Source: Prunella strophiata
Taxonomy: Eukaryota; Chordata; Aves; Passeriformes; Prunellidae
Assembly: GCA_036583965.1 (NCBI GenBank)
Contig: JAZBQD010000034.1
Coordinates: 1,798,001-1,862,000 of the forward strand
Length of the DNA: 64,000 bases
Direction: 5' to 3'
The notes below the pieces were generated by a model. That model did no database searches. It worked only from the letters and a program-made list of their open reading frames with translations, and was not told the origin of the DNA. Both the position numbers and the translations under genes were made by a program. Within the stretch, counting starts at the first letter, position 1. Each line of letters opens with the position of its first letter. Shown here piece after piece: positions 48,401-61,200 of the stretch.

Positions 48401-51400
48401 CAACCTGCCTGGTCAGATCGAATTTATCTAACTCAGAGCAAGATCTAACGCAATTAGAAACCCATTTAGGCAGCCTGGGGACAGAGCCTGCCTAACCCTC
48501 AGCCTATCCCAGCTCTGAGCCCATCCAGGAGGTGCCATTTGGCTTTTCTTTGGGTGAAATGAAGATGGGCAAGGAAAATACGGAAATAAATCATCGGAAG
48601 GGCGAACGGTAAAATGGAAAGGGGTCATAATCTTTATGGAATGATGTCTAAATTGGCCTGGCCGTGCTGCCCTGGAATGTCTGTCACCATCCAGCTGATA
48701 ATGGAGCTATTCTGGAGATGGTTGGTGTGGAGTGGAAATTGCCCTGGCCGCAGCAGGAGGCCTCATAATCATGTTAGAAACTATCTTAAGATCCTAGGGA
48801 GAAAAAGCTTTCCGGGACTGGGAGCAACACTTGAATAAAACCCTCGAGGAATCCAACAGCTGCAGAGTGGGAAAATGATGCTGGGAAAATAATGAGCTAA
48901 TCTGGCTCCCAGTTGAACCCAGTGGAGCTGACAGGGAGCGTTGAAGGCTCTGGGGAGAGCAGGGGGTCTGAAGCTGTAGACTCAGGACTCTATCAAAAAA
49001 AATGGAGATAACCAGGAATGCTTCCATGGAAGCCTTTCCACAGAAAATCTGTCAATTTGCTGAAATCAGATCATTATTCAAGCAAGCTCCTTGTTTCAGG
49101 GTTGGGGCGTGGGGGGAGATCTTTGCTGACACGTGAAAATGAAAAAATGATGCTCTTGCAAAGGTACCTTCCACTTCAGGACTCCAGCCAAGTATTAATT
49201 ATGGAGCTCAACTGAAAAAGGTCAGGCAGAATCATGCCTTTAGACATTACTAGGAAAAAAAATATTTATATATTATATATATTCTGATTGACCTGGGAAA
49301 CAGGGGGGGAAACTGTCAGTTCTTCTTGATTTGCTTTCAAATTGAAAATTTTCCTCTGAGGGCAAACCTGTTTTGCAAACCAGCTCTATTTCCACGGGCA
49401 AAGGGCAGCAGCTTTTCCTGTTTGCCCAAGGAATTGTGCCTGTTCCAGAGGGCTGGGCACCCACACGCTGCAGAGATGGGCAGAGCCCTCACTTTAGTGG
49501 TCTGCACCTTCTGATGAGTGGAGATAGCAGGTGAGACAAACCTTCCTTTGGAGACATCAAACAGGTAGGACAAGTCATAGGAAGGCTTCTTAGGGCCCCT
49601 TATCTTGCCTGCACTGCTCCAGTTCCCATTCCCACTGGCACAGGACCCCTGGGATGGATGAGCTCCTCAAATGCCAGGACTGCTGTCACATCCTTGGCCA
49701 AACCAGATCCTGGCTCCAGACAAACTTCCAGCACATTAGCAAAGGTTTCTGAACTCACTGGGCAAGAGACACCCTGATAGTCTCTAATAAACTGTGATCC
49801 ACTTGAAATCCTTGGAAAAAAACCCACCCAAGCTCCTCCAGGCACTTACAGAGCCTGAATCACACCACCTCAGAAGGTCTTGCCCAGCCTGAATGAGAAC
49901 GAAGGGCTCTTCAAACATCTGAAACACGGGTTTTGCTTTCCACGGGGCTCAAGTGCTTTTGATGAACAAGCAGGAAGATGAATGGACGAGTGTGAGAGGA
50001 ACATCACACATCGCTCCAGCAGGACACTTCCAGCAGGATCTCAGTCCATGAGGTGCCCCCCCAGCAGGGCCAGGGCCTCCCCAGCAGCTGCTCCTGAGCA
50101 CCAGGGAGCTGGCAGGATGTGAAAACCAGGCCATGTGGGAGCTAAATAGCTGCAGGCTTCCAGGTTGCTCGGGCCTTTCAAGATGTCTCCGAGGAGCTGA
50201 ATCAGGGCAGGCTGCTCCGACAGCTCCGGAGCGGGATCAGCTCACGGGGAGGGAGGTGGGGATTGCTGCCCTCCCCAAAGGACAGCTCCCAGCTTTGATG
50301 GAACGTGCCAGGATCCCTGTGCCATGTGCAGATAGGAGATCAGAGAGGTGTTTTGCAAGCCAGGAGGAGCTCAGAAGGATGTTTACATCCCGGGAAAGGG
50401 GCATCTTCAGGGATCTCTGGGCAGGACCCACAAGGCCTGGCTGTGAGTGCCAGGAGGATGGAAATAATGAGGTGGTGGAGCTTTCTCCTGCTCTCCTGGC
50501 AGGTCACAACCCACGCTCCCACCACAAACCCACCCACGCTTCCCTGCAAGCAGCTGAAGGGCTGAGGCAGTAAACAGCTTCCACCACACAAGGCATTGAT
50601 GTAAAACAACCAGGAATGCTTTTTAAGGGATCTGGGGGAGTTGTTTTCTTTCTGGTCCTCTGCCTGACCTCCTCTTCCTCTCCAGAGGGTTGGGTTGGGA
50701 ATCACCCTCGGTAAAAAAGGCTTTGCTACAGGTAGGATGTGGAAAGCAGGTCCTCAAGGGTGCAGAGACCTCCAGAAAAGTTCAGAGAATAGAATCATGG
50801 AATGTTTTGAGTTGGAAGGAACCTTAAAGCTCATCTCATTCCATCCCCTGCCATGGGCAAGGACACCTTCCCCTAGCCCAGGGTGCTCCAAGCCCTGTCC
50901 AGCCTGGTCTGGGATACCTCCAGGAATCCAGGGACAGCCACAGCTGCTCTGGGCACCCTGTGCCAGGGCCTGCCCACCCTCACAGGAAACAATTCCTGCC
51001 CAATATCCCATCTAAATCTCTCCTCTTTAGTTTAAAAGAGTTCCCCTTGTCCTATCGCTCTCTGCCTGTGTAAAATCTCTCTCCATCTTTTTTTGTAGCT
51101 CTCCTTGAAGTACAGAAAGGATCAGGACAAAAGACAAGGTCAGTGAAGGACTTGTTGGGGAGAAGCTGAGTGGGGCTGAGTTGCAGGTCTGACTCCAGAG
51201 GTGAAGCCAAGGCTGAGCTTCACCCAGGCTGGACTGGTGGATGGTGCAGCCACAGTCAGAGGTGAAAAGAAAAGGGGCACCAAGATACCAGGGGTGACCT
51301 CCTCACCCCTGTTCAACCCTCCTGGGCCTCAGCTGAGCTGTCTGTGCTTTCTGGGGTGCTGAAGGATCAGGGCTCTGCAGGAGGAGCCTCTTTTGGAATA

Positions 51401-54400
51401 ATCTCCACTGACCATCTTGGTTTCTGCCAGGAGCAGAGCTGGGTTGTGCAATGGCAGCACAGCCATGCCCTGGGGATGGGCCGTGCCCAGGGCTCCTGGC
51501 AGGTGCTCTCACAGGGCAGGGGTGTGTGGGGATGAGGGCGGAGGGGCAGGAAGGCTGATTTGGGCCTGGCACAGGGCTCAGCATTCCAAAGGATGTGCCA
51601 ACCAGCAGGAGGTTTGCCAGGGCACCACTGGGGGCTGAGTGCCCAACACCCCACAAACCACGAAGGGGCTCTTTGGGACCTGCCCTGGCACGGCCACACA
51701 TGGGGGGATTCACTCTGGGGGTCCCAGCTGGCCACCAGAGCACAGCAGCCACCCCTTTGCTGTTGTCCCCTGGCTCCCAGAGCTGCCCTCCCCAGCCCTG
51801 ACACAATTCCAGCCACTCTGTGCCCTTTGCTCCAGGCATTCCTTAGCCCTTGTTCCTTCCACAACAACCTCCCTGGCCTGTCCTACATCCTGCACCCTCT
51901 CATTACTCCAGCCTCCATCTATCCCATCCCAGAACATCCCAGCTCTGTCCTCAACCAGGAACACCCCACCCTCCACCCCCTCCAGCTGCATCCCGCCCTC
52001 TGTGCTTCACCCCATCCACACCTCTGGGTGATCTGTGGGCTGAGGGGCCACCGAGTGCCTGGGGACATGCAGGGACCATGGGGATACACAGGGACCACGG
52101 GGACACACCCTGTCACAGCCCCGGGCTCTGCCCCAGGGTTTGGGTGTCGGGTGAAGCTGCCTGCAGGGCTGGGCCCCGCTCCAGGGAACAGCACTGCAGC
52201 TGAGAGCCCGGCCGAGCAGAGCAGTGCTGGGAATATCAATCAGGGAGGCTTGGAGCGGGCGGCTGCACACACAGCCAGGGCTTTCATCCCCCAGGATCCA
52301 CAGCTCGGCCGGCAGAGCCAGCCAGGGGCTCAGCCCTGTGCTGGGAGGGCTCAGCATCCCTCTGTACTGGGGCCAGCACAGTCAGGAGGGACTGGGGAAA
52401 GCCAGGGAGAAGGGAGAGATCAGGAGAGAGGGTGGAGAGGAGCAGACACAGTTGTGAAAGAAGCAGGAAGATTTGAGGGGGGAAAAGGAGGAGTTCCCCA
52501 GATCCAAACTAGGAAAGGTCAGTGCTGGCTCCAAGGGCACCAGGCAGGGGAGAGGCTGAGGCTGTGAGAAGGGAGAGGAAGAAGAGGGCAGGAAGGAATG
52601 AGAAGCAGGGAGGAATGGCAAGAGGGGAACTGGGCAGTGCTGTCAGCCCAGCCCCACGTGGGGAGGCCCAGGCAAGGAGCACAGCCTGGGTGAGCCTTCA
52701 AGGGAGAAAGGACGAGGTCCCCAGTGCTGGTAGGGCCAGGGACTGCCAGGCAGGAGAGACCTGATGACCTCCCTGATGTGTTAGGGACAGTAAGTGCCAC
52801 TGTCTCCTTGCAGACACTGCCTACAGAGTTGTCACCTGGCCAAACTGCCCACCCTGCTGTCACTGTGTCACCCCACTGCCACCCTCCACACAGCACAGCC
52901 TGTGCACAGCCCTGTGCCCCTCTCGCCGGGGCTGTGCATCCTCTGTGCCATCTCCTACTGCAGCCCAGGCTGCACAGTCCCCACTGCCACCTCCCTGGGG
53001 ACAGGGATTGTACCCTGTCCTGTGCCACCTTCCCCCTGGGGGAGACTCCAGCTGCATCCCCAGCATCCCCTACCCCTGACACACAGCCTGTGCTGTGTCC
53101 CTGCCCCCCTTGTCACCGAGACCACGCTCCCCTCTGTGCCACCTCCACAGGGTGCTGGCAGTGAGCATCCCGCTGTCACCTCCCACGCGCGGGGGCGCGG
53201 GCTGGGTACACCCCGCTGTCACCTCCCCCTGCAGCACAGTCTGTGCACACCCACGCTGGCTCTGGCTGCACATCCAGCCTGTACCAGGGGCTGCTCTTCT
53301 CCCGTGGCTGAAGCTCCTCATTTTGAGGTCCCAAATGCCCCACGGTGCTCTTGCTCCCTGCCATCAACCCAAGTCCCCTGCACGGATGCACCAGGAGCCA
53401 CCGCACTTTCCTGCCTCACCCGTGGTGCCCTCAGCATCCTCACCAATGCTCCAGCACGGTGCACTGCCCACTCCCCACCCTGTCCTGTGCTCCCCCAGCT
53501 CCCCCAGGCACCCCGGTGATGCTCACAGGGTGCTGTGCTTTGACACAGCCACTCTTCCCAGCAGATCCAGGGATCTGCAGCCCCTCAACGACACTTCCCT
53601 CATTCGAGCTCAGCCCAGCAGAGCCAAATCTGACCCAAGCCCAGTTGATCCCAGGAGCAGGAGCTGATTCACAGTGCAGAGAAACTGCTCCCAGCACAGC
53701 TTCCCTCTGAAACTGGGGGAAAGCAGGGCAGGTCCCCCATGAACCCTCAGCTCCATCTGCAGCTCCTTGCTGGATCCATTTATCAGCTCATTCCACGTGA
53801 ACGACCTTGAGAAAACCCACTGACCCAGGACAGTGGGAGACTTTCCCAGACATCTGCCAGCACCTAAACCTGCAATTTATGGAGACTCTGAGCTAAATTC
53901 CCGAAACAAGACAATTTCATTTCTGTCCATTACAGCTACAATATTCCTCTCCTCCCCTCCCGCAGAGAGTAATTAATGCTGCACCGTGCTCGGAGCCCGC
54001 AGGCAGGTGCAGGAACCTCTGCTGAGCTCACTCAAGTTCCACACCACTCCAGCTGCCTTCCCGGGTGGTGGGGGGCTGTAAGGACCCGGGGCAGCTCTTG
54101 GGAAAGGATGTAGAATATCCCCTCCCGGTAAAAACGGATGGAGCCTGGGAGCCAGGCAGAAGAAAGAGCCGCTCCCCACGCCAGCGCCTGAGTTCTCACC
54201 CCAGGTTCATCAAAGAGCTGCTGAGGACGAGGAAGGAAGGGAAACTTCTCTCAGAAAGTTCCCAAAGGGAAGCAGATAGCAGGGCTGAGCCAAGCCCCCA
54301 GACTGCCCAGCCCAGCCCTGCGGGGAGCAGTTATTGAGGTGGTTGCTGGTGTCTCCTTTCCTCCTCTGCAGCCATCGCATCTCCCTGCGGGTCCCAGCCC

Positions 54401-55252
54401 TGCCTGCCCAGGAGGCCCAGACACTTCCTGGATGGTTCAAGATAAAACCTTATGCTGTTAGCAAAACAAACGAGGAGGCTGTGAGAGCCAAGGCTGGCAC
54501 AGGGCTCAAACCACCGAAGCCAGAACCACTGGTTTCCCCGGCTGATCTAATCTCTCCCAGCGCCAGAGCTCCTCGGCCCCAGCAGCCTGGTGAGGCCACT
54601 GGAAGCCCTGGGAAAGAGGTGAACTGGTGTGACGGGAGCAGGGATGGGTGCCCCAGTTTGGAAGAAAAACCAGGAGAAACAGGAATGGGTGGCCAGGGAG
54701 GGGGGCCCTGAGATGGGATAGTGGGATGGTGGGAGAGGGGTGTTGGACTGTTCCTGCCTACCAAGGTCCATCTTTTCTCCAAACAGCTGGAGACAAGACC
54801 CTGAGTGAGTCCCATGGCATTGGCATCACCCCCGTCCATCCCTACCAGGAGATCCCATACAGGGCAGAGCCATCTGTGATGGGGAGCAGGACCACCCGGC
54901 TCCAGCAAGCCTTCCTGAGAGGATCTCTCCTTCCCATCACCCCCCAGGGTGGGGGAGCACCAGGATCTGGGCGCTGCTGACATGCCAAGGCTCCATCTGC
55001 AACCGCGTGCGCCCTCATTGCAGCACTGCGGCGGGCGGGAGCCAGCGGCTGCCAGCCCGCGCCGGCAGGATTTGGGTCAGGCTAGCCAGGCACAGGGATC
55101 TGCTCCACCATGCTCTGGCTGTGGGACGTGGGTGTGGTTCAAGAGGATGTGGGGATCAACCAGGAGAAGCTTTGAGGGAGGATGTTGGTGTGAAATGAAA
55201 TGAAAGCTAGGCGGGCTGGGCCGTGGCTCAGTCTGCGTCCACATCCACACAG

Positions 55253-55286
<34 letters not shown>

Positions 55287-58200
55287 GTGTTGGGAACCCT
55301 GTCCTGGAGGGACATCTTCAGAGGGCCAGGTAGTGACTGGACATGGGACACGTCAACCTGGGGATGAAGGGTCAGCACCAAGAGGCCTCTGGACTGACCA
55401 TGCTGGGGTGTGGTGGAGGGTTTGTGGATTTGGCTGGCCCATGTGACCATCACTTCTGGCCTCCACAGGACCTGAGTGCTCCAGCGGCCAAGGACATGGA
55501 AAACATGCCTGGGAAATTGCTGGGAGAGCCTTCTCAGGGGCAGCAGGGAAAATAAGGCACAACTGGTCAAAAATAGAAAACTTTATTGAAGTCAAATCCA
55601 ACAGGGCAGCTGAGCTCAGCCCCACGGCAGGAGCCCAGCCTGCCGCTTACTGGGGTACAAAGAAGGGGGCAGGGGTCTCATGGGGCACAAGGGATACAGC
55701 ACGGGGGAGAGTGGGTGGTCCTCACCCACGGGGCCCCAGGAAGAAGACAAAGCCACAGGCACTCACTCCCCCTCTCCCTCCCTGGCTGGTTAAGGACAGA
55801 AGTGCCAAAGCAGAAACGTGGTGCAAGCTCCTAAGTGGTCAGACAGCCCAAGAAAGAGGGTCCTGCAAGCTCCACACTCAGCCCACGACCTCGTGGCTCA
55901 GCTCCAAGCTCCAGTGCACACCAGCGAGCAGCCAAGACCTGCCTCTGCCCTGCCCACACGCAGAGAACCCCCCGGCGACACCAAGAGCAGTGACCCGACC
56001 GCAGCAGAGACCTCAGTGCCCTCTCCCCCCGCCCCCAGCACAGCCCCAGCCCTGCCACACGAAGGGGCCATTCCTGTGCCACCAGGATCTGCAGACCCTC
56101 TCCCGCAGAGCCACAGCTCCAGGCCCAGTGCTCATGCTAGGGAAAGCCCGGATTTCACCGCTGCCGGCTGTGGCAGAGGGCCCAAGCCTGGGGGAAGCCA
56201 GAGCCTGAGCCTGGGAAAAGGCAGAGCTTTGCTCCTCCACCCAGCCCCACCTGCCCAGGCAGCCACAGCGGGCGCAGAGCTCCTTCTGAGGTGCCCTGGC
56301 GCAGGGATGGTGGCAGGCTCAGCAGCACCAGCAGAGCTGGGCTGGGAACAGCGAGGCCAGAGCCTTCCCAACTGCTCCCTGGAGCAGGGCAGGTCTGGAA
56401 CCCGGCTGTGGCAGGAGCAGGACCAGGCCCTCCTCCCCATGAGCCAGCCCAAGCGCAGGGAGGGATGGGAGGGTGGGCATTGCCCTCCTTGGTGCTCTTA
56501 GAGTGGTCCCCAAAGGGGATGCAGGCGGGTGGCATTCCCTGCCCAGAGCCCCACATGCAGAACCACACACATGCAGTGCCCTTCGCGTCACCGTCACCCA
56601 GGCAGCGCCACCAGGACCCAGCCCCGGGCGCTCTGACAAGGGCTCAGACAGTTTTTGGCCTCCCCCACACCATCCCCATCCCCTCCCTGCACCATGCCCA
56701 GGTTCTGTGGCTCGGCTCCAGGGTAGTCCAATGCCAGTCCCCTGGGCCACGCATGCAGGGCTGGGGGCCAGTCCACGCTCACTCCCACACCTCTGTCCAG
56801 ATGGCTCCCCGGTGCAGCGGGGGCGCCGCTGCCGGCCTCAGGATGAGCTCTCCTACCTGCTTGTTGGTGTATTTCTGGGGGTTGGTGCGGTAGCTGTAGT
56901 CCGAGTACTGCTCGGAGCCCGTCGAGTTGTTGTCCCCGGTGCCAACAAAGGTGTTGGTGGCCGGCAGGTCCTGCACCACTTGGTGCTTCTTGGAGGCGGA
57001 GGGTGACTGAGGCTGCAGCTGGATGGAGGGCAGCGGCGAGTTGGAGCGGTAGTGGCGGCCCAGGTCCGGGCTGCCCGGAGGGTAGTTCAGGGGCAGGTGG
57101 ATCCGGGGGCTGTCACTGACAGGAGTCGTTCATGAGGTTGAACTTGAGCGATTTCTGCAGCCCCGTCTCCTCCTCATCCTCCGTGGGCTTGGGTGGCTTG
57201 GGAGACTTGCTCTTCTTCACCTTGTTCTTGCTCTTCCCGCTCTTGCTGGCCTGCTTGGGTGCATACAGGTCCTTGGTCTCCTTCTTGCCTGCTTGATAGC
57301 CGCTCTTGGCCTCGCGCTGCCGGCAGTAGCGCACCAGGACCACCAGCACAATGACCAGGGTGACAGCCACAATGCCAGCAATGACCCCAAAGAGGATGTT
57401 GCTCCGCTGCTTGCTGCGCTCGTACTCAGGGTCGCCGGCGATGTCGATGTCCAGCGGGGTGTCCAGGCTGTGCCCCACCAGCGTGTCCAGCAGTGTGCGG
57501 TTGGCCAGCGTCTCGTTGACGTAGAAGTGCACCAGAGCCGTGCCGTGCCGCGAGGGCTTGCCCTTGTCGTTGACACGCACGACCAGGCGGTGCAGGCCAT
57601 GGTGCTTGCGCAGGATCTCCTTCTCCAGAGTGATGTCTCCGCTCTGCGGGGAGATCTGGAAGAGCTCAAAGGGGTTTCCTCCTGTGATGCTGTAGATCAG
57701 CTCGGCGTTGATGCCCGAGTCGATGTCCTCTGCCTTGACCTTGCTCACCTGCTGGCCAGGGCTGGTGTGGGGCAGGATGTGCTTGTAGGTGGCGTTGGAG
57801 GGGGAAGTGATGAAGGGGGCATTGTCATTCTCATCCAAGACATTGATGGTCACCCCCACATAGGCAGACCTGGGGGGATCCCCACCATCCACTGCCTTGA
57901 GTCGGAAGGTGTAGGTGCTCTGCTGCTCCCGGTCGAACGAGATGCTGGAGAGGATGGTGCCAGTGCCATTTTGGATGACAAAATCCCCATTGTCTTGCTC
58001 CACCGACAGCTGGATCCGGGCATTTTCTCCTTTGTCAGCATCGATGACCGTCACCATGCCCACAGGGCTGAGGGGTGGCATGTTCTCCATCACTGAGAAG
58101 TTGTAGCCGCTCAGCATGAACTTGGGGTCATTGTCATTCCTGTCCATGACAGTTGATGGCCACAGATGCTGTGCCCTGCTTGCTGGGGCTGCCCTTATCT

Positions 58201-61200
58201 TCTGCCACCACCAAGAACTCATAGCGTTCCCGCTGCTCTCGGTCCAGCACCGCCTTCACCCGGATCTCCCCGGAGTCAGGGTCAATGGTGAAGGAGCCCT
58301 TGGAGGAGGGGTCTGTCACCAGAGAATAAACCAGCTTGGCGTTGGAGCCGCTGTCAGCGTCAGTGGCACTCACCTCCATGACCAGCTCGTCGGGCTCGTT
58401 GTTCTCAGGGAAGGCCACCTCAGTGAAGCTCTGGCTGAAGACAGGGGCATTGTCATTGACGTCCATCACCTGCACTTTCAAGGAGTTGGTGCTGGAGAGG
58501 GGTGGGTTCCCCGAGTCCACAGCCACAATCTCAATGGTGTATTCCTTCACTGACTCGTAGTCCAGCGGCGTGGTGGTCTGCAGGAAGTATTTCTTCTTGC
58601 TGTCACTCCCTGTCTCACTGGCCTGGCGCAGCTGGAATGGGACGATCACCGGCCACCACACAGGTCACCACAGCATTTTCACCCTCATCTCGGTCGGACA
58701 CCTGCACCAGAGCCACTGCTGTCTCTACTGGCACGTCCTCCGAGATGTTGGCCATGCCATCCTGGTGGGTGACCAACCCTATGCCCCGGATCTCTATGGA
58801 GGGCGCGTTATCATTCATGTCCTTGATGGTGACCACCACCTGCGTGCGGGCGCTCTTGGGGTTGGCGCCCTTGTCCTTGGCCATGACGGAGAACTTGAGG
58901 GTGCCGATGTCCTCGCGGTCGATGGGGCCCTGCACAGGTGATGAGCCCCGTGGCGCGGTCCAGGCGCAGCAGCCGCCGCACCATGTCTGAGGCCTGGTGG
59001 AAGGAGTAGTCAATCTCGGCGTTGGCGCCCTGGTCCGAATCGTTGGCTTTCACCTGGGGGACAGAGGGACAAGCGGTGAGCAGGACAAGGGCACAGCCGA
59101 GTGAGCCCCTCTGCAAACTGCCGCGGCCTTCCCTGAGGACAGCTGGGGGGAAAAACCAGGATTTCCTCTTCTGGGGCCAAAGACTGTGGGGCAAAGAGCC
59201 TGGGACCGGCAGAGCAGCTGGGAGCCACCCTCAGGCATGGAGGCTCTGCCTCGCTCTTCCGGAGAAACCGGCTGGGCCGGTTGGGTGCGCTCCCCTCCCA
59301 GCCAGCTCCGGCACGCAGGGAATCCTCCGGAACCATGGAACCGTGCCGCTGAGACCCAGCCAGCAGCAGGGAGGGACAGCTCCAGCTGTGCCCCCAAGGA
59401 GGGGCTGGAGCAGCTGCCTGGCTCAGGTGAGGGCAAGGAGGGAGGCAACGACACGCGGAGCTGCAGCAGCTCCATCGCAGCAGCCTGGCATGGGGATGCA
59501 GCCACGCAGGGACTGGGACTGCCTGAGCCCTGCACAGCACCGTCCATCCCTGCCCGCTCACCAGGAGCCCTGCATCCCCATAAACCTGCCTCTACGCCTA
59601 TTATTTGCTTTCTAAAGAAGATGAGGTTTGTCTAACATTTGCCTCCCTAATCGGCTCTCTGAGCAGCCTCTTCTCTGCACCATTTGCTGCTCCGCCGTTA
59701 TCTTGCTCAGCAGATTTGGATGGAGAACGAAAGTTGTTAAATGTAAATTCCACCTTTTACCTCCACTCACAAAACAGGCGGAAGTCATTTTCCCCCTGAA
59801 AGATAAAAGCTGAGCAATGGCAGCAGCGGCATCTCAGCCCATTCTCCTCCCGGCCATGCAGCTCCCTTATCTGCTTCCAACTCCCATTCTCTTAACAGTG
59901 AAAAATGAATTCTTAAAAAATTCACATCAGAATTAGCAGGCAGATGAGAGCTGGCCGCGCTCCGCTTATTAAGATGGCAGCTGCAGATAAACAGATGTCG
60001 ACTACTATCATCTCAATGCCCCCTCCAAGCCAAATCCACCAAGATCCAGCCCCCTGGGCTCTCCAGGCCAGTTTGCAGCACTGCCCGAGACAAGGCAGAG
60101 CCCGCGCTCCCTGCAGACAGCAGGGCACCTCCGGAGCCATGGCCAGCCCCGCGCACGGGCAGCAGGGATGCTCCCTGTCCCCACCTCCTGAGTTTCCATG
60201 GAGCAGCCAAGGGAATGCAACTTATGAAAGGGTCTATGTCTTGTCTGCAGGCAGCATTGAGACCATGCTGGCCCCAAGCCAGGCTCCCGGTGGCCCTCAG
60301 GTCCCAGCCCTCTCAGTAACCCAGAATCCCGCTCCCTGCAGCGCTGCTGCTGCCCCTCAGCCGTGTCCTGCAGCCCCACTCCAGCTGTGCCTTTCTGCTC
60401 ATCCTCTCCAACCTCACTTGAGCAGATGTGCTATCCCAGGACCTGCCTGCCCACTGGCCCTGGGTGACACTCTGAGCTCCTCCATCCAACCCTCCCTCCT
60501 CCCTGGAGGAACCATGACCATGTCAATGCTCCTGGGTTGTCCCTGCAGCCAGGCAGGAGGGGGAACAGTGAGGAGAAGAGTCCTACACACTCACCTGGAG
60601 GACGGAGTGCCCCACAGGGCTGTTTTCAGAGAGCTCTGCCTCGTACAGGGCCTTCTCAAACTTGGGTGCGTTGTCGTTCATGTCCAGGATGGTGATGCGG
60701 AGCAGGGCACTGCTTGCCCGAGGGGGGTTCCCCCCATCCTGCACCTTGATGGTCAGATCGTAGGAGTCCCACTGCTCCCGGTCCAGGTTGCCCATGACAA
60801 TCAGCTGAGGCTGCTTCTCATCCTGGTCCTCAGCCACCTGCAGCCCAAAGAGCTCCTGCGCCTCTGGACCAGCCATCAGCTCATAGGAAGCAACGCCATT
60901 GGGGCCCGAGTCCCTGTCCATGGCCAGGGGGATGGGGAAGAGCGTCCCAACGTTGGTGTTTTCAGGGATGGAGAGGGTGAGGACAGGCGAGGCGAAGTTG
61001 GGGGTGTTGTCATTGATATCGAGCACCTCGATCTGCCCCTCGAGCAGGCGTGGGCTGCTGTTGGCATTCAGGTTAGTGATGGACACCTCGAACTCCAGGA
61101 AGCAGGGCTCTCCGGGCAGGAGGTGCTGGCACTCCCGCAGGCTCTCCCGGTCGATGGAGGTCTCTGTGGTGTAGATGTCCCCGGTCTTGCCATCCACACG

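Noticed and set aside
57293..58096. 267-codon open frame on the plus strand
   Set aside because: It is antisense to PCDH1 E2; the sense strand encodes clearly conserved cadherin repeats.
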